A stretch of 64,000 nt of DNA, taken from NCBI RefSeq assembly GCF_001639725.1, contig NZ_LTAW01000005.1, positions 124,001 through 188,000 of the forward strand, written 5' to 3'. Below the pieces are notes generated by a model. It did no database searches and was not told the origin of the DNA. It saw only the letters and a program-made list of their open reading frames with translations. The DNA is from Marinomonas atlantica (lineage in GTDB: Bacteria; Pseudomonadota; Gammaproteobacteria; Pseudomonadales; Marinomonadaceae). The first letter of the stretch is position 1, and every line of letters starts with the position of its first letter. Positions 28,718-36,522 of this stretch are shown here, piece after piece. The position numbers were made by a program, and so were the translations under genes.

Positions 28718-28788
28718 TGTAAATTAAAGCATAAAATGACAAATTTGAACCATAAGTTGTCAAATTTGCAGTATATGCTGACATAACC
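28718..28788. repeat. Transposon right end with TnsB-site repeats
   Basis: Terminal TGT at 28718, then repeats at 28727-28746 (AAGCATAAAATGACAAATTT) and 28748-28767 (AACCATAAGTTGTCAAATTT). A weaker third copy at 28769-28788 keeps the same 21-bp spacing. Close packing of sites is typical of Tn7 right ends, where TnsB binds and probably represses tnsABC. Confidence 0.88.
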
Positions 28789-28831
28789 TATTTTTAAGTT
28801 GTTATTTAGTTACAACTTGCAGGTATCGGTT

Positions 28832-29455
28832 ATGTACAATCGCAATCTCCGCAAACCCAGTCCAAACAAAAACATCTACAAATTTGTTAGTAGAAAAAAT
28901 CGCTCAACTGTTATGTGCGAGAGTGGTCTAGAGTTTGATGCCTGTTTTCATCTTGAATTTTCCCCTTCTATCGCTTCCTTTGAGTCCCAGCCCACCGGTA
29001 TTGAGTATCCAGCTGACAATAAGGTTCGTCGATATACACCTGATTTCAAAATCGTTAAAGACACTGGTGAGATTGAGTACATTGAGGTAAAACCTGAACG
29101 AATCCATTCAACCAAGAAATTCCGTGATGAGTTCGAACATAAAAGAGCAGCCTACAGTGCTTTAGGATTCAAGTTAATTCTGGTTTCAGAGAAGCAAATT
29201 CGTAGTGATAAATTGCTCTCCAATCTAAAAATCCTTCATCGATATTCAAGTACCAACCTTTCAGAGCTCCACAAGCTTGCCTTAACACATATCCAGAAAT
29301 TCAAAAGCCTTTCCATACGTCAACTAGCTATCAAATTGGGAATACTAATCTGTGACTGCATTGCTGCATGTGCCTTACTCATTGGCATTGGTGCAATAAA
29401 AGCAGATTTAGAAAGCGATTTTTTATGTGAGAATTCGTTATTAAATGAGGCATAA
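28832..29455 (+). CDS. tnsA: TnsA transposase endonuclease subunit
   Basis: Restriction-enzyme-like nuclease that cuts the 5' ends of the element so that TnsA plus TnsB give clean cut-and-paste excision. Start at 28832 (MYNRNLRKPSPNKNIYKF) is supported by AGGT upstream and by the normal start of I-F3 TnsA; the frame itself opens at a TTG at 28799. Catalytic residues are visible: Glu in ESGLEFDACFH, Asp in RYTPDFK and Lys in EYIEVKPE. 207 residues. A hydrophobic stretch near the C-terminus lies in the TnsC/TnsB contact region. First gene of tnsABC, 2 bp before tnsB. Confidence 0.93.
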   Translation: MYNRNLRKPSPNKNIYKFVSRKNRSTVMCESGLEFDACFHLEFSPSIASFESQPTGIEYPADNKVRRYTPDFKIVKDTGEIEYIEVKPERIHSTKKFRDEFEHKRAAYSALGFKLILVSEKQIRSDKLLSNLKILHRYSSTNLSELHKLALTHIQKFKSLSIRQLAIKLGILICDCIAACALLIGIGAIKADLESDFLCENSLLNEA

Positions 29456-29457
29456 GT

Positions 29458-31263
29458 ATGTTTGATGACGAGTTTGACGATAATCCATTAAGAGAAGACG
29501 CTCAAAGCTCAAGTGATCAGCCTGATGAGATTTCATTCCTAGACCCTGACCTCGATTCTTATCCAAGTAATAGCCGCATAGAGGCTATAGCAAGATATGA
29601 GTTGATACTGTTTATCCGTGAACGACTTGCTGGCGGTTGGACTCAGAGAAATATTGATCCTTTAACTGATGAGTATTTCTCAGAAAATCGAGAGATTAAC
29701 AAACCAAACTGGCGAACAGTAACTAGATGGCATAAAAAACTTTTAGAGCAAGGTGATACCCCAAAAGCCCTAATAGAAAGACATCATAATAAAGGTAATA
29801 GAAATAGAAAATTAGAGTTGGAACATGAGCGCTATTTTGAAGCTGCTATTGATAGGTTCCTTAAAGCAGAGCGTCCTAGTGTGGCAAGTGCTTATCGGTT
29901 TTATAAGGACCAATGTTTACTTCAAGGTCAAAATATTAACCCAATGTCTCAGCGAGCATTCTACGACAGAATTGATAAGCTTAATTTTTATGAGGTAGCT
30001 GTTAAACGATTTGGTAAATACAAAGCAGACATCATGTATGGCTATAAAGGGTCAACCATTAGACCTGAACGTGTCATGCAGCGTGTAGAGATAGATCATA
30101 CACCATTAGATATCATCTTACTGGATGACGAAACGTCACAGCCAATAGGTAGGCCATATTTAACGCTTCTAAAAGATGTATATAGTGGGTGCTTAGTCGG
30201 TTATCACTTAACCTTTAAGGCACCTAGTTACGCTTCTGTTGCTAAGGCTATTTGTCATGCTATTCAGCCCAAAAATCAATCGTTTGAAGCATGGGGTGTT
30301 GTTTGGCCATGCTACGGTAAGATCGAGGTACTTGTGGTTGATAATGGAGCAGAATTTTGGTCTAAATCTTTGGAGCAAATGTGTTATGAGCTAGGCATAA
30401 ATGTTCAGTACAATCCAGTGCGAAAACCTTGGCTTAAGCCCTTTATCGAAAGAAGTTTTCGAACCATTAATGACCTAATATTGATAGAGCTACCAGGTAA
30501 AACATTTCGAAGTATTGATACCCGTGATGAATACAATGCGGTTGAGCATGCTTCAATTAAGTTCAATCGTTTTATCCATGGTTTTGAAAAATGGATGGCC
30601 GAGGTATATAACTGCTCTGCTGATAGTCGAGGCCTTAAGGTGCCATCCGTTAAGTGGCAGGAAGGTATTGAGACCATGCCACCAGCCACCCTAAATGATG
30701 ATGAAATCAGTGAACTTCCAAAATTGGCGGGGTTAAAAGAAAGTAGAGCGATACAATCATCTGGTATCACTTATCATTATCTACGATATGACTCAGACGC
30801 CTTAGCGGACTACCGTAAACAAAGCCTTTCAAGCGATCGATCGTATACCGTCACAATCAAAGTGGATGTAGATGACCTAAGCCATATCTACGTTTACTTA
30901 CCGGAGCTAGAAAAATACTTAACTGTTCCTTGTGTTGATCAGTCCTACACTAAGAATCTGAGTTTAGATCAGCATTTAGTGAATAGATCGTTTGCTAAGG
31001 CGCATAATCGTCTAATAGGTAAATCTGATACGGACTTGGCTATGGCGAGGCAGGAAATCCAAGAGATATTGGCGGATCAGGATGATAAAGCAAAATCCTC
31101 TACTAAGATAAAAACAAGTAAGAAAGCTGCTCAATATAAAGGTTACAGTAACGAATCAGTGAAAAACAAAGTGGCTAATCCATCATCAGATGATGAGAAG
31201 TCCAATGCTGAGCATAGTGAGGTGTCAGAGCTAGAGACACTGTGGAACTCATTGAGGAAATGA
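29458..31263 (+). CDS. tnsB: TnsB DDE transposase
   Basis: Retroviral-integrase-type transposase (601 residues) that binds the end repeats and joins 3' ends to target DNA. HTH-like N-terminal region (NKPNWRTVTRWHKKLLEQG, about 80-98). RNase H-fold catalytic triad: Asp in RVEIDHTPLD (about 213), Asp in VLVVDNGAEFWS (about 297) and Glu in WLKPFIERSFRTIN (about 333). The flexible C-terminal tail ends SELETLWNSLRK, a likely TnsC-docking segment. Intact reading frame. Between tnsA and tnsC with tight spacing. Confidence 0.95.
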   Translation: MFDDEFDDNPLREDAQSSSDQPDEISFLDPDLDSYPSNSRIEAIARYELILFIRERLAGGWTQRNIDPLTDEYFSENREINKPNWRTVTRWHKKLLEQGDTPKALIERHHNKGNRNRKLELEHERYFEAAIDRFLKAERPSVASAYRFYKDQCLLQGQNINPMSQRAFYDRIDKLNFYEVAVKRFGKYKADIMYGYKGSTIRPERVMQRVEIDHTPLDIILLDDETSQPIGRPYLTLLKDVYSGCLVGYHLTFKAPSYASVAKAICHAIQPKNQSFEAWGVVWPCYGKIEVLVVDNGAEFWSKSLEQMCYELGINVQYNPVRKPWLKPFIERSFRTINDLILIELPGKTFRSIDTRDEYNAVEHASIKFNRFIHGFEKWMAEVYNCSADSRGLKVPSVKWQEGIETMPPATLNDDEISELPKLAGLKESRAIQSSGITYHYLRYDSDALADYRKQSLSSDRSYTVTIKVDVDDLSHIYVYLPELEKYLTVPCVDQSYTKNLSLDQHLVNRSFAKAHNRLIGKSDTDLAMARQEIQEILADQDDKAKSSTKIKTSKKAAQYKGYSNESVKNKVANPSSDDEKSNAEHSEVSELETLWNSLRK

Positions 31264-31278
31264 AAAATGGGGTGACAG

Positions 31279-32283
31279 ATGGGCTTAACCGATGCTGATA
31301 AGGCGAAATTGCGAGAGTTCAAGGACTGTTTCTGTCCATACACGCCTGTTAACGCTATTTTGAACGACCTTGAGTCTCTATATCAAAGTTCAGAGATTGG
31401 GGGAGAGCAGTTGTCCATGCTTCTTCGTGGTGACACGGGAACGGGGAAGTCTGCCATCATTAATCATTTCAGCCATGCTAAGAATGGAAGTCAGTCTGAA
31501 TCTATCCCCGTTTTACTGTCACGAGTGCCCAGCAAGCTAACAGTTGAAGATATGACACGTCAGCTTCTGAGCGATCTGGGTGTCTTCGGCTCAACTACCC
31601 ATCGCGCAAGAAACTCCCAAAGTGATGCTCATCTTACGAATCGCCTTCTTGATGCACTTAAAGTAAAAAGAACCAAGATGATTATCATCAACGAGTTTCA
31701 AGAGCTGATTGAGTTCAAAGGTGCTCGCGATAGACAGGCTATTGGTAATCGATTGAAACTGATATCGGAAGAAGCAGCTGTACCTATTGTATTGGCAGGT
31801 ATGCCCTGGATTGATGAGATTCTAAATGACTCCCAATGGGCTTCTAGGCTTGCGACACGCACCCACACACTTCAATACTTCAGCCTTTCAAAGCGCCCAC
31901 AAGAGTATCGAGAGTTTCTTGAGGCAATTGAACAGTACATACCATGTGATCTTGAAACAAGTCTTACTGACTTTGAAATAAGCCTAGCGCTTTTCGCAGC
32001 CTCTTGCGGGGAAATGAGACAGCTAAAAGCCATCTTGACTGAAACAATCCAGCTTTGCCTGATAAATGGTAAGCCGCTTTCCAAGCAAGCGTTAAGTAAC
32101 TCGTTTGCCAACTTATATTCAGGGGCTGATAATCCGTTTGAAACGCCAAAAGAGAAAATCAAGATTCAAGAAGTTGAAATGCACTCGCAATACATTCGAG
32201 GCGATAGTACTCATCGTGCCTCTATACAGCCTAGAAAACTTTCGGAAATCATGACATTGAGTCAGATCCTTTCAAAGAAATAA
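31279..32283 (+). CDS. tnsC: TnsC AAA+ transposition regulator
   Basis: ATPase of 334 residues that polymerises on target DNA, linking the TniQ-Cascade target complex to TnsAB. Walker A is LLRGDTGTGKSAIIN (about 50-64), Walker B is MIIINEFQELIEF (about 133-145), with sensor-like VLAGMPW after it. Note Asn-Glu in place of Asp-Glu at Walker B (IINEFQ), as often seen in Tn7-like TnsC. Preceded by a GGGGTGA ribosome site 15 bp after tnsB. Confidence 0.93.
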   Translation: MGLTDADKAKLREFKDCFCPYTPVNAILNDLESLYQSSEIGGEQLSMLLRGDTGTGKSAIINHFSHAKNGSQSESIPVLLSRVPSKLTVEDMTRQLLSDLGVFGSTTHRARNSQSDAHLTNRLLDALKVKRTKMIIINEFQELIEFKGARDRQAIGNRLKLISEEAAVPIVLAGMPWIDEILNDSQWASRLATRTHTLQYFSLSKRPQEYREFLEAIEQYIPCDLETSLTDFEISLALFAASCGEMRQLKAILTETIQLCLINGKPLSKQALSNSFANLYSGADNPFETPKEKIKIQEVEMHSQYIRGDSTHRASIQPRKLSEIMTLSQILSKK

Positions 32284-32331
32284 CGCTAATTGAATGATTT
32301 TTATCCAAAATTCCTTGGAAGGCTTCATTTT

Positions 32332-32380
32332 CTAAGGATTCCTTAATATACTTTTGGCTCTCTTGCTAAGAAAATCTTAG
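32332..32380 (+). promoter_or_regulatory. Two candidate Xre operators upstream of xre
   Basis: CTAAG-GATTC-CTTAA (32332-32346) and CTAAG-AAAAT-CTTAG (32366-32380), 34 bp apart, upstream of the xre ATG. The same CTAAG-N5-CTTAG core sits in the palindrome before tniQ, arguing that one regulator binds all three. Confidence 0.65.
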
Positions 32381-32407
32381 ATTACGTTTTTTAAAGTAGC
32401 TAGGATC

Positions 32408-32701
32408 ATGCAGAGCCCATTACCACAACGTCTTAAGAGTGCTAGAAAATTGGCAAAGCTTACACAAGAACAACTGAGTACAGAGCTAGGGTTTGATCGC
32501 TCGCATGGTACGGCACGTATCAGTCAGTACGAGACAGGTAAGCATGCCCCAGACTTTGCTATGGCTAAGAAAATGGCGGATGCACTCGGCGTGCCTGTGG
32601 CGTATTTATACTGCGATGATGACAAGCTTGCAGCGTTGCTTTTAGCTGCTTCTAGGCTTTCTAAAGAAGAGCTTGATGAGTTGGTTCAAAGTCTGTCCTA
32701 A
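32408..32701 (+). CDS. Xre-family HTH transcription regulator of the transposon
   Basis: A 97-residue single helix-turn-helix protein: LPQRLKSARKLAKLTQEQLSTELGF with the recognition region ARISQYETGKHAPDFAMAKKMADALGVPVAYLYC. Regulators of this kind are regularly found beside tnsABC in I-F3 CASTs, where they have been reported to control the tniQ-cas operon and attachment-site guide. The shared operator-like palindromes here support autoregulation and control of tniQ-cas in this element. Confidence 0.85.
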   Translation: MQSPLPQRLKSARKLAKLTQEQLSTELGFDRSHGTARISQYETGKHAPDFAMAKKMADALGVPVAYLYCDDDKLAALLLAASRLSKEELDELVQSLS

Positions 32702-33012
32702 GCATGCTGAGTTCAAATTTCTCTTGGAAACAATAAAATTCGATACACTGTCCAAATAAATTTTTTATAGATAGACCATGCACTTTACTAGCTGAGTAGC
32801 CTGAGATATTTGGTGATCGATTGCGTATATTGGCCACAGTCGGAGGAGTCTGAGTAATTGCAAAGGTTTCATTGATAGCTTTAAAAGCGAAATTCTAAAT
32901 TTTCATTATGTGCCAGAAGCTGGCTGTTGACATCAACATATTGAAGAGAACAAGACGCGGCCCATAATTATTATTTGTCTTTCTCTGGGAGCCTACATTT
33001 AATGCCTCGTTT
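32702..33012. other. Stretch between xre and the Shango operon with no recognised gene
   Basis: About 310 bp, AT-rich, no open frame with convincing coding character. The convergent genes on both sides end here, so terminators would be expected, but I see no strong hairpin with a T-tract. Confidence 0.4.
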
Positions 33013-33019
33013 TCTCTGT

Positions 33020-35215
33020 TTATAGCTTCGATCTTAACAACCACTGCTCCGTACTTTGTAGGTCAAAAGCTTTTGCTCCATACCCTATGGATAGAGTGTT
33101 TTCTGGTAAGAGTTCATCAAATTTTTCGATGCGTTTTTCCAATACTTGTTGTGCTAGCTCTGTCTCTGTTGGGAGTTCTATTGAAGCAAGTTTGAGCAAT
33201 GTTGAGCGAACACTTTCTAATGACGCTTTTTCTACTTCTATAACTCCTGCATATGCGCCAGCTTCAAAGCCATGTTGGATTAGCAAGGCGACAATTGTAT
33301 TTACTACTTTGTCTCCAAGCCATGGGAATATATAAGTAGTATTGCCAACCTGAAGCAGTAGTTCTCTAGAGAGCTTTGCATCTTCGAAATATCGTACGCT
33401 TTCACCAAACAGTTCCCGTGCAGCTGAATCAGCGAAGTCGACTTTCAAATCTCCCACAGAAATTCTGTAGTCACCGTTTTTCAATATTTGGAACATCTCT
33501 TGCCGGACAACATCATGTATGTTCAAGCCAGCACCACCAAATTTAGGTGGCTTGCCACCTTTTGCATGCTCTACATAAATAACTTTCTTTTCGCTATCTA
33601 TGTCGTTTACCTTCCAACGTTTTCCACCGAAAACAATATGCTGCCCTTCTAATACCACTGAATCTACAGGCAGCGTTCCGAGTGATTTGGTTCCACATAC
33701 AATTCGGAACTCTTCAGGCGTTTTAAAAACAGCATAGAACGAGTAATGGCTTGTCAGCTTTTCTCCGAAAAGGCCAAGCACCAATTCACCACTTCCTAAC
33801 TGAGTTATGAGCTCTGTTTTTCCCATGTGAACAAGTAGTGCTTTAAAGTTTTCAACATTAACGTTTTGAAAAGGGCCATCTTTACAGAGCAAACTAAATA
33901 ATTGCTCTGCTCTAATTCCTCCCCATTGTGCAGTAACCGCAAGTACTTGATGAAGGAGTGTTGAGAAGTGATAAATTGATGTATCAGCTGGTTCATACCA
34001 TTTACTGCCGATCAGAAGTCTGATCATGGCCAGAGACTGAATAAGCTCCAGTCTTAGCTTGTCGATGACGCTAGAGTCCTTTGTCAATTCAGCTTCAGCG
34101 ATGAGCATTCTCAATATTGAGGCTCCACCTCGTCTTCCAGAGCGTCCCATTCTTTGACGTAAACTTGAAATAGAGTGGGGGGCTGTTACTTGAATTACTG
34201 AGTTTACCTTGCCGATATCGATGCCTAGTTCAAGAGTCATTGTGCAAACCGCTGTGGTAGGGTAATGCTCTTGTTGCAATCGCTTTTCTAAGCTTTCTCG
34301 AAGATCTTTAGATAGCGAACCATGGTGAGGAAAAAATTCATTCGGTACATTTTTTTCTTCACAGAAGTCGGATAATGTAGCCGCAATGCTTTCTGTACGG
34401 CTCCTGCTATTTGCAAACACAAGGTGATTTCCGCCTCGACAAAATTTAAATAAATCTTGGCAGATCGTATATTCGGCATCATTGGTAGACTCAGCTTCTA
34501 AGTTAGCAGGGTTTACATACCCTTTTACCTGAACCTTCAAGGTGGATGTCGAATGTGTATCTTTGATGATTTTACAAGGTAAAGAGCGATTAGGGCGAAG
34601 TGATAGAGGCACTTTCTCTAATTCACCAAGAGTAGCGCTCAAAGCTACTCTTGGGATTGGTGTTTCTAGTCTTCCGAGAAGGTGTTCAAGTCTATGAAGT
34701 AAAGAGAGTAAGTGATGGCCGCGCTCAGAACTAATAAAGGCATGAAATTCGTCAATAACGATATATTTTAAATTAGAGAAAGCAGCTTTGATCCAGCCTG
34801 AGTCTCTGATGAGTAATGACTCCAGTGACTCAGGTGTTATTAACACGACACCAGACGGCGATGCCTTTAATTTCTTCTTTCGGCCCTGTGAGCTATCACC
34901 ATGCCAGGGGGTAACCGGTATTTCTAACAGGTCAGACAGACTTTCTAAGCGTCTATCTTGGTCATTTATAAGGGCTTTTAGAGGGCTAACGTAAAGGATC
35001 CCTACACCCGTTTCTTGAGGCACGATCGTGCTGAGCGCAGGCAAGAAAAATGCCTCTGTCTTTCCTGCTGCGGTTGAAGCGCTGATCAGCACATCTGTCT
35101 TTTCAGACAATATAGGTTCAATAGCAAGGCATTGTATTTCTCTTAAGCCAGTCCAGCCTTGTTTGAATATCCAGCGCTGAATCCGGTGGTCTAATTTTTC
35201 ATGTTCATCAATCAT
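33020..35215 (-). CDS. sngC: Lhr-like SF2 DEAD/DEAH helicase, SngC of a Shango-type defence system
   Basis: Superfamily 2 helicase of 731 residues: Q-motif region LREIQCLAIEPIL, Walker A SASTAAGKTEAF (about 44-55), motif II VIDEFHAF, motif III ALSATLGEL, motif VI RQRMGRSGRRGGAS. The C-terminal half has the winged-helix and beta region seen in Lhr- and BrxHI-type helicases. Its ATG overlaps the upstream ATPase stop (ATGA). As the third gene after a TerB-domain protein and an ATPase it matches the Shango anti-phage system composition. Names are given by that match, not by a search. Confidence 0.83.
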   Translation of the reverse strand: MIDEHEKLDHRIQRWIFKQGWTGLREIQCLAIEPILSEKTDVLISASTAAGKTEAFFLPALSTIVPQETGVGILYVSPLKALINDQDRRLESLSDLLEIPVTPWHGDSSQGRKKKLKASPSGVVLITPESLESLLIRDSGWIKAAFSNLKYIVIDEFHAFISSERGHHLLSLLHRLEHLLGRLETPIPRVALSATLGELEKVPLSLRPNRSLPCKIIKDTHSTSTLKVQVKGYVNPANLEAESTNDAEYTICQDLFKFCRGGNHLVFANSRSRTESIAATLSDFCEEKNVPNEFFPHHGSLSKDLRESLEKRLQQEHYPTTAVCTMTLELGIDIGKVNSVIQVTAPHSISSLRQRMGRSGRRGGASILRMLIAEAELTKDSSVIDKLRLELIQSLAMIRLLIGSKWYEPADTSIYHFSTLLHQVLAVTAQWGGIRAEQLFSLLCKDGPFQNVNVENFKALLVHMGKTELITQLGSGELVLGLFGEKLTSHYSFYAVFKTPEEFRIVCGTKSLGTLPVDSVVLEGQHIVFGGKRWKVNDIDSEKKVIYVEHAKGGKPPKFGGAGLNIHDVVRQEMFQILKNGDYRISVGDLKVDFADSAARELFGESVRYFEDAKLSRELLLQVGNTTYIFPWLGDKVVNTIVALLIQHGFEAGAYAGVIEVEKASLESVRSTLLKLASIELPTETELAQQVLEKRIEKFDELLPENTLSIGYGAKAFDLQSTEQWLLRSKL

Positions 35216-36519
35216 AGTTTGAAGTCAGCAAATCCATCTTCATTGTCCTCTGTTTCGAGTTCAACATCGGAAGGCTTATCTTCATTAATTGCTACAGATG
35301 AGATTAGACTATGCCACGTAATTTGCGGGTTTTGGTCAATTACCGCGAGCATATCTAAAAATGCTTTAATGGTGTTACGTGGCGTTCGAAAATACGCATC
35401 TCCTATAGTTTGGCTGCAATGCTGTAAAAACGCTTTGAGAGATTCGTCTGGAACCAAGTACTTCGCTTTGTCGCCTTCAGCATAAACATGGCGCAAGTTT
35501 TTAAGCAAAATATAAAGTTCTTCAGGGGTTAAGCTAGCGAGGTGTAGGGCTGGTGACGAATAATCAATCACGCCTGCTTGTTTAGCAAAGCTGTTATCTG
35601 CCAATCTAGATTGAAGTGCTTCATAGCTATACAAGCCTTTACGTGGATCTAGCAGAAACTCATGGGTTCCGCCGAGAAGGAAGCCCAAATGCTCAGCGCT
35701 TCCTTGCAAGCAATCGTTTAGAATTCGAAGTATTTGTTCATAGTTAGAAGTTCTCGCTGTGGTGTTGTTCAACTTATACAGATTTACCATCTCGTCTAAG
35801 TTAACTAGAAGCCCTTGGTAGCCTGCTTGTCTGACAAATAAACTCATTAATTTCAGCGCATCATAAAAAGATGTATCCGAAATAATTGTTCGAACTCCTA
35901 GGTCATTTCGGGCATCGGTTTTAGTTGAATACTCTGCTCGTAACCATTTTATGGCGTTTGATTTTAATATGTCATCATCTTTCTCATGACCTATCCAATA
36001 AGCCTCAATAACTTTAGCAAAATCATATCCGCCAACGAATTCAGAAAGTAATGCTAATTTTTCATGGATAATTGAATTTATACTTTTTCCTGAAGTATCA
36101 GCTTCTTTCATTGCTTCTGTGATGAACTTTTCAACTACACTGGTTAAAGCATTACCATCAGGTTTGTTGCGAGTAGCCATGTTACGCATTAGCTCAGAGT
36201 AAAGGTTTCTAGCTTGACCAGCCGATGCATGAATACGTCTATCAGGAGATAAGTCTGCATTGACGGTTACAAGCTTATTCTCTAGAGCAATAGCGCGTAC
36301 AACACTTAAAAAGAATGTTTTACCAGAACCATAATCGCCGATAATGAGCCTGAAAGCTGAACCTCCATCTGAGACCCGATTAATGTCTTGGATCAGAGCT
36401 TTTAATTCATTTACTCGACCTACTTGGATATGCTGGATTCCAATCTTAGGAGTCACACCTGACTTCAGAGATTGGATAATTGCATCCCTTTCTTTAGCTC
36501 GTATTCTTTTTGCAACCAT
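35212..36519 (-). CDS. sngB: BrxD/DUF2791-like P-loop ATPase, SngB of a Shango-type system
   Basis: P-loop ATPase of 435 residues related to the BREX protein BrxD. VGRVNELKALIQDI and Walker A IIGDYGSGKTFFL (about 59-71) lead the chain; Walker B is LLVNLDEMVNLY (about 238-249). SNYEQILRILNDCLQ and FLLGGTHEFLLDPRKGLYSYEALQSRLA follow, as in DUF2791 proteins. The acidic C-terminus is ELETEDNEDGFADF. 3 bp after the TerB gene and overlapping the helicase gene, so one operon. Confidence 0.83.
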   Translation of the reverse strand: MVAKRIRAKERDAIIQSLKSGVTPKIGIQHIQVGRVNELKALIQDINRVSDGGSAFRLIIGDYGSGKTFFLSVVRAIALENKLVTVNADLSPDRRIHASAGQARNLYSELMRNMATRNKPDGNALTSVVEKFITEAMKEADTSGKSINSIIHEKLALLSEFVGGYDFAKVIEAYWIGHEKDDDILKSNAIKWLRAEYSTKTDARNDLGVRTIISDTSFYDALKLMSLFVRQAGYQGLLVNLDEMVNLYKLNNTTARTSNYEQILRILNDCLQGSAEHLGFLLGGTHEFLLDPRKGLYSYEALQSRLADNSFAKQAGVIDYSSPALHLASLTPEELYILLKNLRHVYAEGDKAKYLVPDESLKAFLQHCSQTIGDAYFRTPRNTIKAFLDMLAVIDQNPQITWHSLISSVAINEDKPSDVELETEDNEDGFADFKL

Positions 36520-36522
36520 TAT

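Noticed and set aside
28505-28727. Open frames on both strands over ffs
   Set aside because: They overlap a conserved structural RNA gene and have no ribosome site or family resemblance.
33020-36519. Helicase plus ATPase as part of a BREX (brxHI, brxD) system
   Set aside because: No pglX, pglZ or other BREX gene is present, and the third gene has a TerB-type domain, fitting Shango better.
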